Shown here: in pieces, positions 24,010 to 35,436 of the stretch
Position numbering within the stretch: position 1 is the stretch's first letter
Layout: each line of letters begins with the position of its first letter
Program-made: the position numbers and the translations under genes
Notes under the pieces: model-generated
What the model was told of the DNA's origin: nothing
The model's input: only the letters and a program-made list of their open reading frames with translations
The model's database searches: none
Source: Prionace glauca
Taxonomy: Eukaryota > Chordata > Chondrichthyes > Carcharhiniformes > Carcharhinidae
Direction: 5' to 3'
Length of the DNA: 64,000 nucleotides
NCBI GenBank assembly: GCA_037974335.1
Contig: CM075759.1
Span: 26,019,487-26,083,486 of the forward strand

Positions 24010-24310
24010 GGGGAGAATAATTTGGGGACAATTTGTTCCACCAATCAGACAAAGAGCACATCTTTGGTGTGTGGGAGGAAACTGGAGCACCCGGAGGAAA
24101 TCCACGCAGACACGGGGAGAATGTGCAAACTCCCACAGACACCGGCCCAAATCCATGTATCTGCACAGCTAGCAGTGATAGTCACTGAGCTGTTGTGGTG
24201 CCCATCTGCTGGTCCAGTTTGAAGCATACACAAATGATGTGAAGTACTAGGCCACTCTTGAAACATCCAAGAGCAGCCCACGCACGACCCACCGTGTGCA
24301 TGCCCCTCAT
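24010..24310 (-). repeat. Composite repeat unit, copy 1 (SINE part plus a shared extension)
   Basis: Minus strand SINE middle at 24060-24150 (GTGTCTGCGTGGATTTCC). Similarity to 25868-26175 continues well past the SINE into text with GTCCAGTTTGAAG and CATCCAAGAGCAGCCCA, by eye about 80 percent identical. Confidence 0.6.
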
Positions 24311-24690
24311 TAGACAACAAGGTGGACACTACTTCAATTTCTGATAACCAGACCCCATTTCCGGCATGTACCCTATGGTGTTCTCATAGCAGCATCTTAC
24401 CAAGCGTTCCCCACTCACTTTTTACAATACACGTCACCTGTAAAAGGCCGTCCCAGTCAAACTGAACTCCTGCTCAACAGCAACACCTAGGGTTCCACAT
24501 GTGTCATTACAGGCTCTCTGCACCCTCCATCCCAGACTCGTCAGCCAAAGACTCCGAGGTTTCATCCCCAACTACAATACTCACCTCTGTCTGTCACTGA
24601 CTGCCACTGCTGTAGTAACCATCCCAGGCTCATTTAACACTGACTTGTTCATTGTTAATTTGACATAACCATGTAACAACGCTCCCCTGT

Positions 24691-24853
24691 CACACACACA
24701 CAAACACACATACACACATACAGTCTCTCACACACACACACACATACACTCACACACACACACTCACACACACACATACTCTCTCTCACACACACACACA
24801 TACACTCACACACACACATACAGTCAAACACTCACACACACACACACACACCC
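24691..24853. repeat. (CA)n microsatellite, interrupted
   Basis: CA dinucleotides with ATACA and TCTCTCA interruptions. Confidence 0.95.
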
Positions 24854-24859
24854 TGCGTC

Positions 24860-25580
24860 ATTCACTTCTGGGTATCTCCCCGAGAGCTCAAATACAAAGT
24901 TTTGATCATTGCTTTTAAATCACCACTGAATGATAGAGAATCTTCAAAGCTGCCCTGATGGCTCAGCGCCTCCCCGGTACCCCCACCTAACTTCACACCA
25001 TCAAAGAGCTACAGAACCCCGGGGTCAAAGGTTCTTTCTCTCTCACCATGAAATCAAACACCACCTGATGTGTATACTAGAAACCCGTCCAACACTCCTG
25101 TCTCTGCTTTCTTCACACTTCAATCCGCCCTATCGAGAACCTCAACAGAAAACACTGTCTCCATTGACAACTGCATAATGAAACAACAAACCCACACCCA
25201 CTGCTTCTCAGCTCTGTCACAATTACCAGTTTGCTTTGTGTACAGTTGAGAGTTGGCACATGAAGGCTCGAGGGAACTGAGAATAAAAAACAAATCCTGG
25301 ATTGTGGCGATGAAACCATTGTATGTGTCACTTTGGGCGAGCCAGATGTAGTTCGCCAATAAGGAATCTGTGTGAGAAATATCGAGGAAATATCAGAAGT
25401 GAATGATTTTCATTAAAAATGAGTGAAATTACACGTTGTAGAGAATCAAGAAAATTCGCCGGTACTTTTCCATGATGCAAATATCCAAAACATACTGAGC
25501 TCAAAATATTAAATGGGGAAGTAGCCTCGCCTATCACTTTCCAAACAGAACCATGCTGCAACAGGTGTAGCAAGATACTG
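24860..25580. other. Intron of receptor gene 2, nothing recognised
   Basis: No coding resemblance or repeat family recognised. Confidence 0.4.
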
Positions 25581-25752
25581 CTGTAAACGGGAGGTGGGGG
25601 GAGGGAGGGGAGATGGGAGTGGGAGGAAATGTGGGAGCGGGGGTGGTAATGTGATTCTCTTCATGAAACGGTCATTGGCCAATAGCGGTTGATCAAGACA
25701 CAACCATTCAGCAATTGGAACTTGATGAGTTCCGGGAGGGAACCAATTTAGA

Positions 25753-25860
25753 ACAAGAACAACACAACACAGCACGGGAAATAGGCCCTTCGGCCCAACG
25801 AGCCCGCGCCGCCGTCCCATGGTCAGTGACCTATTCATGATTTTAGTCTATGCCTAATGT
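25753..25860 (-). mobile_element. CR1-type LINE 3' end fragment
   Basis: Minus-strand 3' tail: plus strand reads AACACAGCACGGGAAATAGG and CCCTTCGGCCC, a motif found at the 3' end of the CR1 copies at 9610 and 50984. Confidence 0.5.
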
Positions 25861-25867
25861 GTGAGGA

Positions 25868-26175
25868 TCAGGGAGGTCCAATATAGGGACAATTTGTTAC
25901 CCAATCAATCAGCCTAAAAGCACATTTTTGGGATGTGGGAGGAAACAGGAGCACCCGGAGGAAACCCACGCAACCACGGGGAGAACGCACAAACTCCCAT
26001 GGACACAGGCCCAAATCCATGTGTCCGCACAGCAACAGAGATAGTCTCTGAGCTGTCATGATGCCCTCGAGATGGTCCAGTTTACGCACACCAACGACAT
26101 GAAGAAATAGGCAACTCCCGAAGCAACATCCAAGAGCAGCCCACCACAACCTGCCGCACGCATGCCCCTTACTGG
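25868..26175 (-). repeat. Composite repeat unit, copy 2
   Basis: Counterpart of 24010-24310: SINE middle at 25925-26000, then GTCCAGTTTACGCACACC and CATCCAAGAGCAGCCCA. The two copies lie in the same orientation 1.9 kb apart. Confidence 0.6.
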
Positions 26176-26249
26176 ACTTAAATGCCTGTGGACAAAAAAT
26201 TCATTATTAAAAAGACTCTATATCCCTGAGGCTAAAACTGACCCCAAGC

Positions 26250-26710
26250 CTACAATGTTTAGTAAGGCCTGCTATATCCCCCTATATGTAGACCGCTCAT
26301 GTGGCTGTCCAAGTGACTCTTAAACAACCGTAGCGTGCCTGCTTCCACCACCTTACTCGGCAGTGCATTCCACATCCCCACTACCCTTTGTGTGAAAAAC
26401 TGCCCTCTAATATTAGTCTTATATCTAGCCCCCCTCACCCTAAGCCCGTGACCCCTCGTTCTATCCATTTCTAATAGCGGAAAAAGCTTACCACCATTTA
26501 CTCTATCTATCCCCTTCATAATCTTATAAACCTTTATTAGATCCCCCCTCAGCCGACGTCTCTCAAGGGAAAACAGACCAAGTGCGTTCAATCTTTCCTC
26601 GTAAGACAGCCCTTCCATACCAGGCAACATCCTGGTAAATCTCCTCTGCACTCTCTCCAGGATCTCTACATCCTTCCGGTAGTACGGTGACCAGAACTGG
26701 ACGCAGTTCT
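26250..26710 (-). mobile_element. CR1 LINE 3' fragment (separate subfamily)
   Basis: Minus strand: LEILERVQRRFTRMLPGMEG-like text, SLERRRLRGDLIKVYKIMKG and FFTQRVVGMWNALPSKVVEA. Open for about 140 codons. 5'-truncated inside the RT C-terminal domain, just before gene 2 exon 2. Confidence 0.8.
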
Positions 26711-26964
26711 GGTTTAAACAAAACATGGAAGGAACAGAATGGACAATGATGTTTGACATCAAGTTCAACAACTTCAATACCTTCTACTTTACCGACCAAT
26801 CCGACCTGAATTCTCCCACGTAACTGACTCTTCAGTTCATTCAACGTAAAATGCCATTATGTTACTGGGTTAGGGAACATATTTGAAGAAAGTGAATAAG
26901 TCTTCAGACAACCTCACGCACATCACATCCTTATGTATAATCGCTGTTTTTTTGTTTCCTGCAG

Positions 26965-27884
26965 CTAACTTAGTCACAATTGCGATCTTAGCTTTTCGAA
27001 AATGTGGTCTCTCTAATTGTGTCACACGCTACCTGCTGGCCATGGCAACAGCAGATCTACTCATCATTATTATCGATTTGATATTGAGACATATTCCGAT
27101 TCTTCACCGGGAACATTTTAACTTTCTGTGGCCCATGCGTGTGTGTAATATCCACGCAGTTCTCCTGTATGCAACCACCGACTGTTCTGTTTGGTTCACT
27201 GTTGCTTTCACCTTCGATCGATGTGTTGCAATTTGTTGCCAGAAGCTGAAAATTAAATATTGTACAGAGAAAACGGCTGCTGTGATTCTGGGAACTGTTG
27301 CTGTGCTGAGCTGTTTCAAGAACATCTTCTGGTATTTTATGTTGTCAAGCAGGTACTCGGTGAGGAACAGACCATCGTTCTGTTTACTAACATTCAGTGT
27401 TCAGGTGTCTCCAGTCTGGATAGTTGTTGAGTTTCTGCATCACATTCTAACCCCGTGTTTACCATTTGCCCTGATTTTGTTGTTCAATCTTGTCACCATC
27501 CGGCACATTGTAGTGAATAGCAGAGCCCGTAGAAGACTGCGAGCTGTGAGAAGTGGGAATAATTCCAAAGACCCAGAGATAGAGATTCGATGAAAATCTA
27601 TAATTTTACTGTTTGTTATCTCTTTGAGTTTCATTTTGTTGTGGGCTGTTATAATGGTGTATTCCATTTGCAGGCGGATTTTTTATTTATTGGATAATTC
27701 TGTACTGATAAGTGATTTTGTGCAGGAAATGGGTTTCGTGTTGCAGCTCCTGAGCTGCTGCACAAACACTTGCATTTATGCTGTGACCCAGACTATCTTC
27801 AGGGAACAATTGAAAATTGTGCTCAAGTATCCGTTTATTTCTGTTGTTCAATGCATTCAAAAATATAAAGAAACGAATCACTGA
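26965..27884 (+). pseudogene. GPR139-like receptor, gene 2, exon 2 (one in-frame TGA)
   Basis: Exon 2 begins after a pyrimidine-rich tract and CAG at 26964 and encodes ANLVTIAILAF, then TM2 to TM7. Seen are TADLL in TM2, a TM3 Cys followed by DRC (DRF in the sister genes), ECL2 Cys (SFCLLTF), RARRRLR in the third loop, and NTCIY in TM7, ending HRR-free at ETNH and TGA at 27882-27884. One stop, TGA at 27591-27593, falls in the third loop where gene 1 has an Arg in MESRRKS; a CGA to TGA change at a CpG would explain it. The frame is otherwise open for about 305 codons and stays in register across the stop. With the lost donor of exon 1, this points to a young pseudogene; an assembly error or a polymorphic allele remains possible. 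Confidence 0.8.
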
Positions 27885-28114
27885 TCAATCAATAATTTTG
27901 TCATCATATGTTGTTTTTTTCTAACAGAGTCACAAGCTACCACATCATGATAGAGCAGGAAGTGAGGTGCCCATATGGTTAAAAAAAATGTGGACCAGTC
28001 TGCCACTGCAACAACAGGCTTCTGTGTATATCTCACTGTGAGGACAGGGAGAATGACTGACTCTGTAGCTATCATTAGAGAATGTGAAATTGGTGCAATT
28101 CAGAGAGACAAGAA

Positions 28115-28120
28115 AATAAA
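28115..28120 (+). promoter_or_regulatory. Candidate poly(A) signal AATAAA of gene 2
   Basis: AATAAA lies about 230 bases after the gene 2 stop codon. Such hexamers occur by chance in AT-rich DNA, so position is the only support. Confidence 0.3.
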
Positions 28121-28194
28121 TATTGACCAAGCATATAGTGAGAAAGGGGGCAGGTGGAGCGAGGAATGGAGTTATTTGATATGCATAGAGGGAG

Positions 28195-28330
28195 GTAGAG
28201 AGAGAGAGAGAGAGATAGACAGAAATGGAAAAGAGAAATAGAGAGAGAGGGAGAGAAAGAGAAATAGACAGAAAGGGAAGAGAGAAATAGAGAGAGAGAG
28301 AGTGAGAAAGGAACAGAGGAAAACTAAGGA
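28195..28330. repeat. (GA)n-rich microsatellite
   Basis: GAGA runs mixed with AAGAGAAATAGA blocks. Confidence 0.95.
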
Positions 28331-28339
28331 AAGAGAAGA

Positions 28340-29615
28340 GAAAATTTAGAAAAAAAATGCCCTTACATATAGTGAATTAAATTCTTGATTTTCTTTATAG
28401 CTTCAGAGAATCTCCCTCCCCTCTCCTGTCACAACCCAATCCCCGAGCACAGGCACTGACATCTTATTGAATTATAACTATTGTTAGAAATCCCAACATC
28501 AGATATTGGCATAAACTCGAATGAGCAATGACAGATTGGCCGGCGAATGCTTGTTAGTGATATCCTTTATAGATAAAATTCTATCAGATCACGAGGGAGA
28601 ACATTCCAACTCCTCTTCAGATATCATTTTGAAAAGTTTGATCCTGGGATGCTCAGTTACAGCTCTGCTAACTACAGGGGTGGTAGTGTTTTGGGAGTTT
28701 CAGTATATGAGTTATCCAGGGATCCCGGCTCATGTTCCCGGGATGTGATTGAAAATCCACCGTCGCTGCTGGAATTAAAAGTCAATAGATACAAACTTCA
28801 ATTAAAACTTATTCTCAGGAATGCTGAGAACCAACAAATTATTGTTTTGATGAAAAAAAAATCTAGCTGAAATATCCCCTTTGTGGAGAAAGATAAAAAA
28901 TAATAAAACAGTAACTTTAAAACGGTGTTTCTGGCTGAGAGATAAGCATGTGGGGAATTTTGGTTAACATATAGATTAAAGCCAATTGCAGGTCCTAAAG
29001 AGGGTCTGGTCTGGAAGCTGTGACCTGAAGCTTCCTGTGTGGGTCAGATCAGAGATGTTTGTGTTAACTGAGGCAGTGCCTCTCCGACTTTCATTGCTGC
29101 TAGAAATGGGACATGAAAAATGAGGTAAGCATCATGGCATCATTCAGAAGAAATTTCATAGCGTGTTCCTGCCATGTGATCAGTTTCTGGATGCACAGTT
29201 GGCTGATTGATAGATAATCCGTGGGTGCTGAATTATGGATAAAATGCATGTTTAACTTTTGTTTGGTGGTGATAATTCAAAGCGGCCAATCATCTCAAGT
29301 AGAAGCCTGTATGCTAAAAGATGTTTTAGAGAGAAGAGGATTCATTCCACATCGAGGATGTTTCTTGGCAAGGTTTTCCTAAACTCGATAGTATCTATAT
29401 TTCAGTTAAATAGTTAAAGTTGTTGTTTAGTTAGAGTCATAGTGCAATTTAAAAGCTAAGCTTCATTCGAGTTAATGAGTTGTAACTGTTTATGTTTGAG
29501 TTGGTTCTGGAAGTGTTCGATAAATAAATTATTGATGTGCTGTCCTTGTTTGTCTCATTAAACTGTAATGTTTGGAAGTTGTTGAGATTAAAAGTTGTAT
29601 GATACCTCAATGGGC
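28340..29615. other. Intergenic stretch between receptor genes 2 and 3, nothing recognised
   Basis: AT-rich; short frames only; no repeat family recognised. Confidence 0.4.
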
Positions 29616-29619
29616 TGAA

Positions 29620-29830
29620 TTGTGTCCAGTTGGCTCAGCTGGTTTACATGCGATTCGGGTCACACATCAATCTGGTTCACACTCAAACTCCCTCTGAAAT
29701 GGCCAAACCAGTCTCTCAGATCAGCGCTATTGTTAGACCACAAATTCTGGCTCCTTCAGTCACGTCTAGCTCCCATGAAATAATGAAAACTCTGTATAAC
29801 CATGCCGAAAATAGCTCACTGGCAGTAACC
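29620..29830 (+). mobile_element. Possible SINE of a second type
   Basis: CAGTTGGCTCAGCTGGTTTAC resembles a tRNA A box, and the 3' part CCCATGAAATAATGAAAACT looks like a repeat tail. Only one copy is present, so family membership is unsure. Confidence 0.3.
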
Positions 29831-29888
29831 CACCTTAGGAAACTTTTTATTGCAAGTTGGACTTGTTGGCTGCAAGGATGAAAGAAGA

Positions 29889-30213
29889 GATTTGTCTGTA
29901 TAGCATGTGTGATTTGTCTGTATAGCATGTATGATTTGTCTGTATAGCATGTATGTTTTCTCTGTATAGCATGTATGTTTTGTCTGTATAGCATGTATGT
30001 TTTGTCTGTACAGCATGTATGTTTTGTTTGTATAGCATGTATGTTTTCTCTGTATAGCATGTATGTTTTGTCTGTATAGCATGTATGTTTTGTCTGTACA
30101 GCTTGTATGTTTTGTCTGTATAGCATGTATGTTTTGTCTGTATAACATGTATGTTTTGTCTGTATAGCATGTATGATTTCTCTGTATAGCATGTATGTTT
30201 TGTCTGTTTTGCA
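29889..30213. repeat. 22-bp minisatellite, about 15 units
   Basis: Units read TGTTTTGTCTGTATAGCATG plus TA with few variants. A 22-bp period cycles all three frames, and none holds a stop on the minus strand, so three overlapping repetitive frames appear; none is taken as coding. Confidence 0.92.
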
Positions 30214-30270
30214 TGTAAGAAATAAAACTTTTCACTATATCCCAATAAATGTGACAATATTAAATGAGAT
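30214..30270 (+). mobile_element. LINE 3' terminus following the 22-bp array
   Basis: Reads GTAAGAAATAAAACTTTTCA then TGTGACAATATTAAA, a LINE 3' end in which one copy of the 22-bp unit would be normal. Related to the fragment at 4270-4592. Confidence 0.5.
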
Positions 30271-31745
30271 AATTGACCAGTCGTTTAATGCTTCATTTGG
30301 AGCTAATTCCAACAGCCTCAGCCAGTACATTCAGATAAAGTATTTTCTGTACATCTCTGTTCCGCTGCTTTTTCCTATCACTCACGTCTGTCCCCATTGA
30401 TGTTTGATCCTTCCCCCAACGGGAGAAAAAATATCTCTCCCTGCCCATGTCCCTTGTGACTTTTCAATAACTATCGCAAATATCCTCCCTTCCTTCTCCA
30501 GAATAGTCAAAACTATCTTCATAGCTAAAGATTCTCAATGTTGGCTCGAATTTCTCCAACGAATCTCAAGTCAATTTCTAACACCTTCCCATTCTTCCTA
30601 AAATGTGGTCACCAGCACTGTACGCAGCAGTCCAGCTGATACCTGGAAATGTCTCAAACAAGATCAAAGTCACCTTCTTGTTGTTGTGAATATGCCCAAG
30701 ACACGGTATAGTTCATGATCAGTTCCCTGGGCCTCTCCTGCAACTTTCAATAGTTTGTAAACACAAGTACCAATTGTTCTTTTCCTTTGTCTCCATATGT
30801 TTCAACCCACTTTTTTATTTTTTTCTTCTTCATTTTGTTGCTAGAACAATATCGTTTCCGCATTAAAATTCATCTTCATTGTCACATTAGTGTCAATTCC
30901 AGCAATGTGTTTCCTTTGTTGTTTGAAGTTTCTCACTGTGTTCCTCCCAGCATCCGTATATTCTGTTCTTTTTGATTTGATTCTTTGTTTTAGTTACTTA
31001 GACAAATGTGTATTCATGATGTTTATTTCAGTACAAGCGCTCATTTATTTTTCCAATTGAGTTTATTGAGCTTAAATCTCAAATGCATTTTGTACTCCTG
31101 AATCACACAGTTAATAACATTAATAGAATGTCCCCAAATGGAAACCGAGCAAGTTATTTCAATATGATTATTCCAGAAATAATCCACGCTATCCAGGTTA
31201 GCGGATCCGCATTTGTCGATGTGAATGCCAGTATAATTTGTTGAGATGGCAAAACAACTGATTTATAAGCCCTGGAATTATCCTTACAAGAGTTTTGAAC
31301 GGTGTAAATGTATTCAAGGTGTAATGATTAAAATACTCCGGTATTCTGACACTGCATCTGACTCAACTGAGGGAATCATGGCGAGTGTCTCTGCACTTGG
31401 AAACTCCCCTTTCCGAACAGAAAGTTCTCTTATCCTGTGTTCCAATCTGGGCTCCATCACAGCTAACTGACAGCAGTCTAATGCGTGTGTCCACCTTATG
31501 AAATATTTCTCCTAAAAATCATTGTTTTCACTATAGATTGAAGAGAATTTCTTGTTTTTTAACATTTCAGGTAAATTATTATTCAAATTCCCCGCTTCAC
31601 CCTAACTCTGTTCATGAATAATTCATGCCCTTTTGCTATGAATCACCTCCGCCCCCCGCCCCCATTGCCACTTTCACGCTACTTTTTCAATGCCTACCTT
31701 GAAACACAATTTAACATTTCATTTATAATAGCTTCATATTTGGGG
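30271..31745. other. Stretch with a small CR1-like remnant and otherwise nothing
   Basis: Near 30595-30690 the minus strand resembles the CR1 LEYxVQFW region (plus strand GTGGTCACCAGCACTGTACG). The rest is unrecognised. Confidence 0.35.
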
Positions 31746-31749
31746 GAAC

Positions 31750-32247
31750 AGAAGAGATTCACTTGATTGATTCTGGAGTTGAAAGAGTTACCTTATGAGG
31801 AGAGACTGGGTAGACTGGGTTTATACTCATTGCAATTCGGAAGAATGAGGGAAGGTTTTATAGAAACATAGAATATCATGAAGAGCATGGGCAAGATAGA
31901 AGGAGGAAAGCTGTTTCCACTGGTAGGCAAAACTACAACGAGGGAGGCATGGCTCTGAATAAGGGCGAGCAGATTTAGGGCTGAGTTAATGAACGACTTC
32001 TTCACACAAAGTATTGTGAATCTGAGGAATTTCCTGCCCAGTGAAGAGGTTGGGAGTACCACATTGAATGTATTTAAGGCAAGGAGGTTTTTTTTGAACA
32101 GTAAAGGAATTAAAGATCATCTTGAGCAGGCAGGTAAGTGGAGCTGAGACCAATGAAATGACCTTACAGAATGGTGGAGCAAGCTCGAGGGGACCGATAG
32201 CCTACTCCTGCTCCTAGTCCTTACATTCTTATGTTATGTTCTTATTT
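31750..32247 (+). mobile_element. CR1 LINE 3' fragment
   Basis: Plus-strand RT C-terminus (GAGRVTL-like start near 31780, GLYSLQFGRMR-like text, FFTQSIVNLRNFLP-like text) ending in TTCTTATGTTATGTTCTTAT, the octamer tail. Frame-broken. Confidence 0.7.
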
Positions 32248-32249
32248 TC

Positions 32250-33000
32250 CTCATATTCTATTCACCCTCTGTTGATGCGTTGCAGATTACCATTGACATC
32301 TTTCCCATAAACTTGCTTTATTTAGTGTGATTGTTAGTGCCACTTTCCAGAAGACATCTGCTGCATTAAAAACAATTCCTTGAACTAAAATGCACCCTCC
32401 TTTGCATCCCAGAAGTAATGGGGTTTCGCACTAGCTCCCCGTTTTTGGACAATGTGCCTCAAATGTTCAGAGTCAAAGTAGAGGAGGAATATTTCTGATC
32501 AGCAAAAAAAAAACCGGCCGACCTTTAACACCTATTTTTCATCCCAAAAAGGTCTTACCACATTGAAATTGTTGTTTACCCAGATAAGTAATCTTACTCG
32601 ATATTGTAAAGGCTTCATTTATTTCCTTTTCGATCACATATGACACTATGATCACTGGGATTCCCCATTGGGAAATTATCAAACTGACCCACTTCATTTC
32701 AAGAATTCAGATCAAAAGTCCATTTTTTATTGAACAAGAAATACACAGCCACAGGAAATGATCCTGAACACTTTTGGAACTCATGACACTTGTTACTGAT
32801 TGGACTGTAGATGTCCCAATCCACATTAGAATCATTATTTTCCCTAATTCTAACCACTGCATATATTTCTGCGCCAATCTATACTTATCTTGTAATTACT
32901 TTCCTTTGTAACCTGACCACCAGATGTCATCAATGGACTCCATCGATCACTATAATTGTTGCTGGTTTGTTTCATAGACACAACCAAATTATTTTCCCTC
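32250..33000. other. Stretch with nothing recognised
   Basis: No gene, array or repeat family recognised. Confidence 0.4.
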
Positions 33001-33004
33001 ACCA

Positions 33005-33170
33005 CACTCACACAAACACGCACAGACTTGCACACACACACACACACACATGCCCACAAACACACACACACACACAAACACGCACACACAAACACACACG
33101 CACACAGACTTGCACGCACACACATGCCCACAAACACACACACACGCACACACACACACACACACAGAAC
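33005..33170. repeat. (CA)n microsatellite with an internal 82-bp duplication
   Basis: The motif CACAGACTTGCAC followed later by CATGCCCACAAACAC occurs twice, offset by 82 bases, within a CA repeat. Confidence 0.9.
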
Positions 33171-33587
33171 AATTTCTTCTATAAGCAAAGCTCCATGAAT
33201 TAATTAATGACTCACTACAATCATTTTGTTGGATGCCCTGCATTAAAGTGATCAAATCTAATAATACAATGACACTGTCCTGACAGAAAGTATTACGTTT
33301 GGAAAGTAATTACTGAATAAGCACAGCGGAGTGAAAGGTATTATTGGAAGTAAACAGACAAATGACTTTTTATGCTGTTTGCTTGGAATGATCCGTTGTT
33401 GGGTAAATGAAGCTTTCATGTTTAAATTATTTAAATGGTTTTCAGGAGAATGCACCATTTGTACAATGGCTGCCCCCTCTCTGAAACAAACATCGTGTAG
33501 ACCTGAACCTCATGTCGTCATCTGTTTGTTTAATTGAAAACAAATCTCAATGTGGTAACTGCAATACCCAGAGGGGATTCTGTGGGC

Positions 33588-33593
33588 TATAAA
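33588..33593 (+). promoter_or_regulatory. Candidate TATA box of receptor gene 3
   Basis: GGGCTATAAATG contains TATAAA about 94 bases before the gene 3 ATG. Transcription would start near 33615-33620 and leave a 5' UTR of roughly 65 bases. Nothing else upstream was recognised as a promoter element. Confidence 0.4.
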
Positions 33594-33681
33594 TGAATGG
33601 CTTTGGGAATGTATCATCACACGGTTTAAAACATACACATTAACTGGAACTCGAAGGACACATCTCTACACGCTGGAAATA

Positions 33682-33745
33682 ATGGAACCAATTGAATTCC
33701 TGAAGAGAATATGGTATATCTTCCTTGCTGTACTTGGTGTTCCTG
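33682..33745 (+). CDS. GPR139-like class A receptor, gene 3, exon 1 (very short N-terminus)
   Basis: ATG at 33682 (AATAATGG context) opens 21 codons: MEPIEFLKRIWYIFLAVLGVP, i.e. MEPIEFLK then the first half of TM1, and one base of the next codon. It is followed directly by GTAAGT at 33746. The split codon G+TG gives Val22 on joining to 40144, so TM1 reads LAVLGVP-V-NLLGILIL. The extracellular N-terminus is only about eight residues, with no sequon, unlike genes 1 and 2. An upstream coding exon cannot be excluded, but the TATA box and the conserved GVP-intron position favour this start. Confidence 0.72.
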
Positions 33746-33849
33746 GTAAGTGGTTACAACCATCAATTATATATGAACTGTGTTTTGTAGCTTTACCGTG
33801 ACTCGCATTGTGTAGCTACACCATCACTATTGATATCTGCTTCATAAAC

Positions 33850-34650
33850 ATGTGAAGTCATGCATTTTGGAAGGACTAATAAAGATAGGAAATGTACAGT
33901 AAATGTCAGAACCCTTCAGAGTTTTGATAGGCAAAGGGATCTGGGTGTACAGGTACACAGATCACAGAAAGTGACAATACAGGTGGAGAAGGCAGTTAAG
34001 AAGTCATACGGCATGCTTTCCTTCATCGGCGAGAGCATTGAGTTTAAGAATTGGCAAGTCATGCTGCAGCTTTATAGAACCCTTATTACGCCACATTTGG
34101 AATATAGTGTTCAATTCTGGTTGTCACACTACCAGAAAGAGGTGGAGGCTTTGGAGAGGGTACAGAAAAGACTTACCAGGATATTGCCCACTATGGAGGG
34201 CATTAGCTATCAGGCAGCTTGGAGAAACTCGGTTTGTTTTCAGTGGAACGACGAAGGTTGAGGGGCGACCAGATAGAAATCTACAAGATTCTGAGAGGCA
34301 CGGCCAAAGTGGATAATCAGAAGTTTTTTCTTCCCAGATTGGAAGAGCCAATTACTAAGGAGCACAGGTTTAAGGTGCAAGTGGAAACGTTTAAGAAACA
34401 TGTTGGAGGTGGATTTTTTTTTACACACGGAATATTGAGTGCCTGGAACTCGTTGCCAGGGGAGTAGTGGAAGCAGATACGGTTGTGACTTTTAAGGGGC
34501 GTCTTGACAAATACACAGATAGGTTGGGAATAGAGGAATGTGGTCTCCAGGAGGGTGGGCAGTTTTAGGTAAGTTGGGCAGGATGGTTGGTGCAGGCTTG
34601 GGGGGCTGAAGTACCTGTCCCTGCACTGTAATTTACTTTGTTCTTGTTCA
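33850..34650 (+). mobile_element. CR1 LINE 3' part in the intron of gene 3
   Basis: Plus strand: VMHFGRTNKDRKCTVNV-like start, DLGVQVHRSQK, LITPHLEYSVQFW, ERVQKRLTRILPTMEG; then a frame change and SVERRRLRGDQIEIYKILRG. 5'-truncated, sense to the host gene. Confidence 0.8.
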
Positions 34651-35436
34651 TAGGAATGTATTAAATGGTCTCTGCGGTTTTATCCCAACTCCACAACGGC
34701 TAAAAACCGTGTTTTGCAATTCACCACTTTTCTAAATTAGTGATTTATTTCAATGTCTGCATTATTTAGTAAGGGTAAAACTGAACTGAATGAAGTTTTT
34801 TTTTAACAGCAAAAGTAATGAATGCGTCGGGAAAAAAAAGTCACAAATTGTGTGTCATTAACTTGAGCGGTATTTCTGACTCCAGTGAGTATGTATTCAG
34901 GGAACTGCACCGAATTCTACTGAATGTGATTTGTAAACCAGATTGGATGACCACATTCCAGTGACCAGGATTTCTGGTGAATTGTTGAGTATAATCGCAG
35001 GCAGTGTCCTTTCCAAAACCGAGTGAAATATCTAACTATAATGATCATGCATATATGGGGTTATGTGTTCATAAAATATTGAACAGACTGTGTGTATTAA
35101 TCAATGGAATTAAAAACGGGTTTGTTTTCTGTTTTGTTCCTTCTTGGTGAGGCATTTTTGTATTCATAGAATTGTTTAAGCTGTTTTTTGGGAATGTGAG
35201 ACAGAAAATGAAATGAAAAGCAAATTTGTTTTGTTTTGTTCCTTCTTGGTGAGAGATTTATTTTTTGATCCATGGAGTTGTTGAAGCATTTTTAACAGTG
35301 TGAGACAGAATGCATTTTGCTTTTTTTTAAAGAAATTCTCTATTTATGACGAAAGGCAAAATGTTTGCATACTGTTCTAAATTGTAAATAACTGTTCTAT
35401 CGCAATCACAGACAAACTAATTCCGGTCATTCAGAA
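34651..35436. other. Intron of gene 3, T-rich, nothing recognised
   Basis: Holds two related stretches (TTTGTTCCTTCTTGGTGAG at about 35137 and 35237), perhaps a local 95-100 bp duplication; otherwise nothing. Confidence 0.4.

Noticed and set aside
29716-30257. Three overlapping frames of 136-158 codons with a 22-residue repeat
   Set aside because: A 22-bp tandem unit without stops gives the same peptide in three frames; the seed is a LINE 3' UTR.
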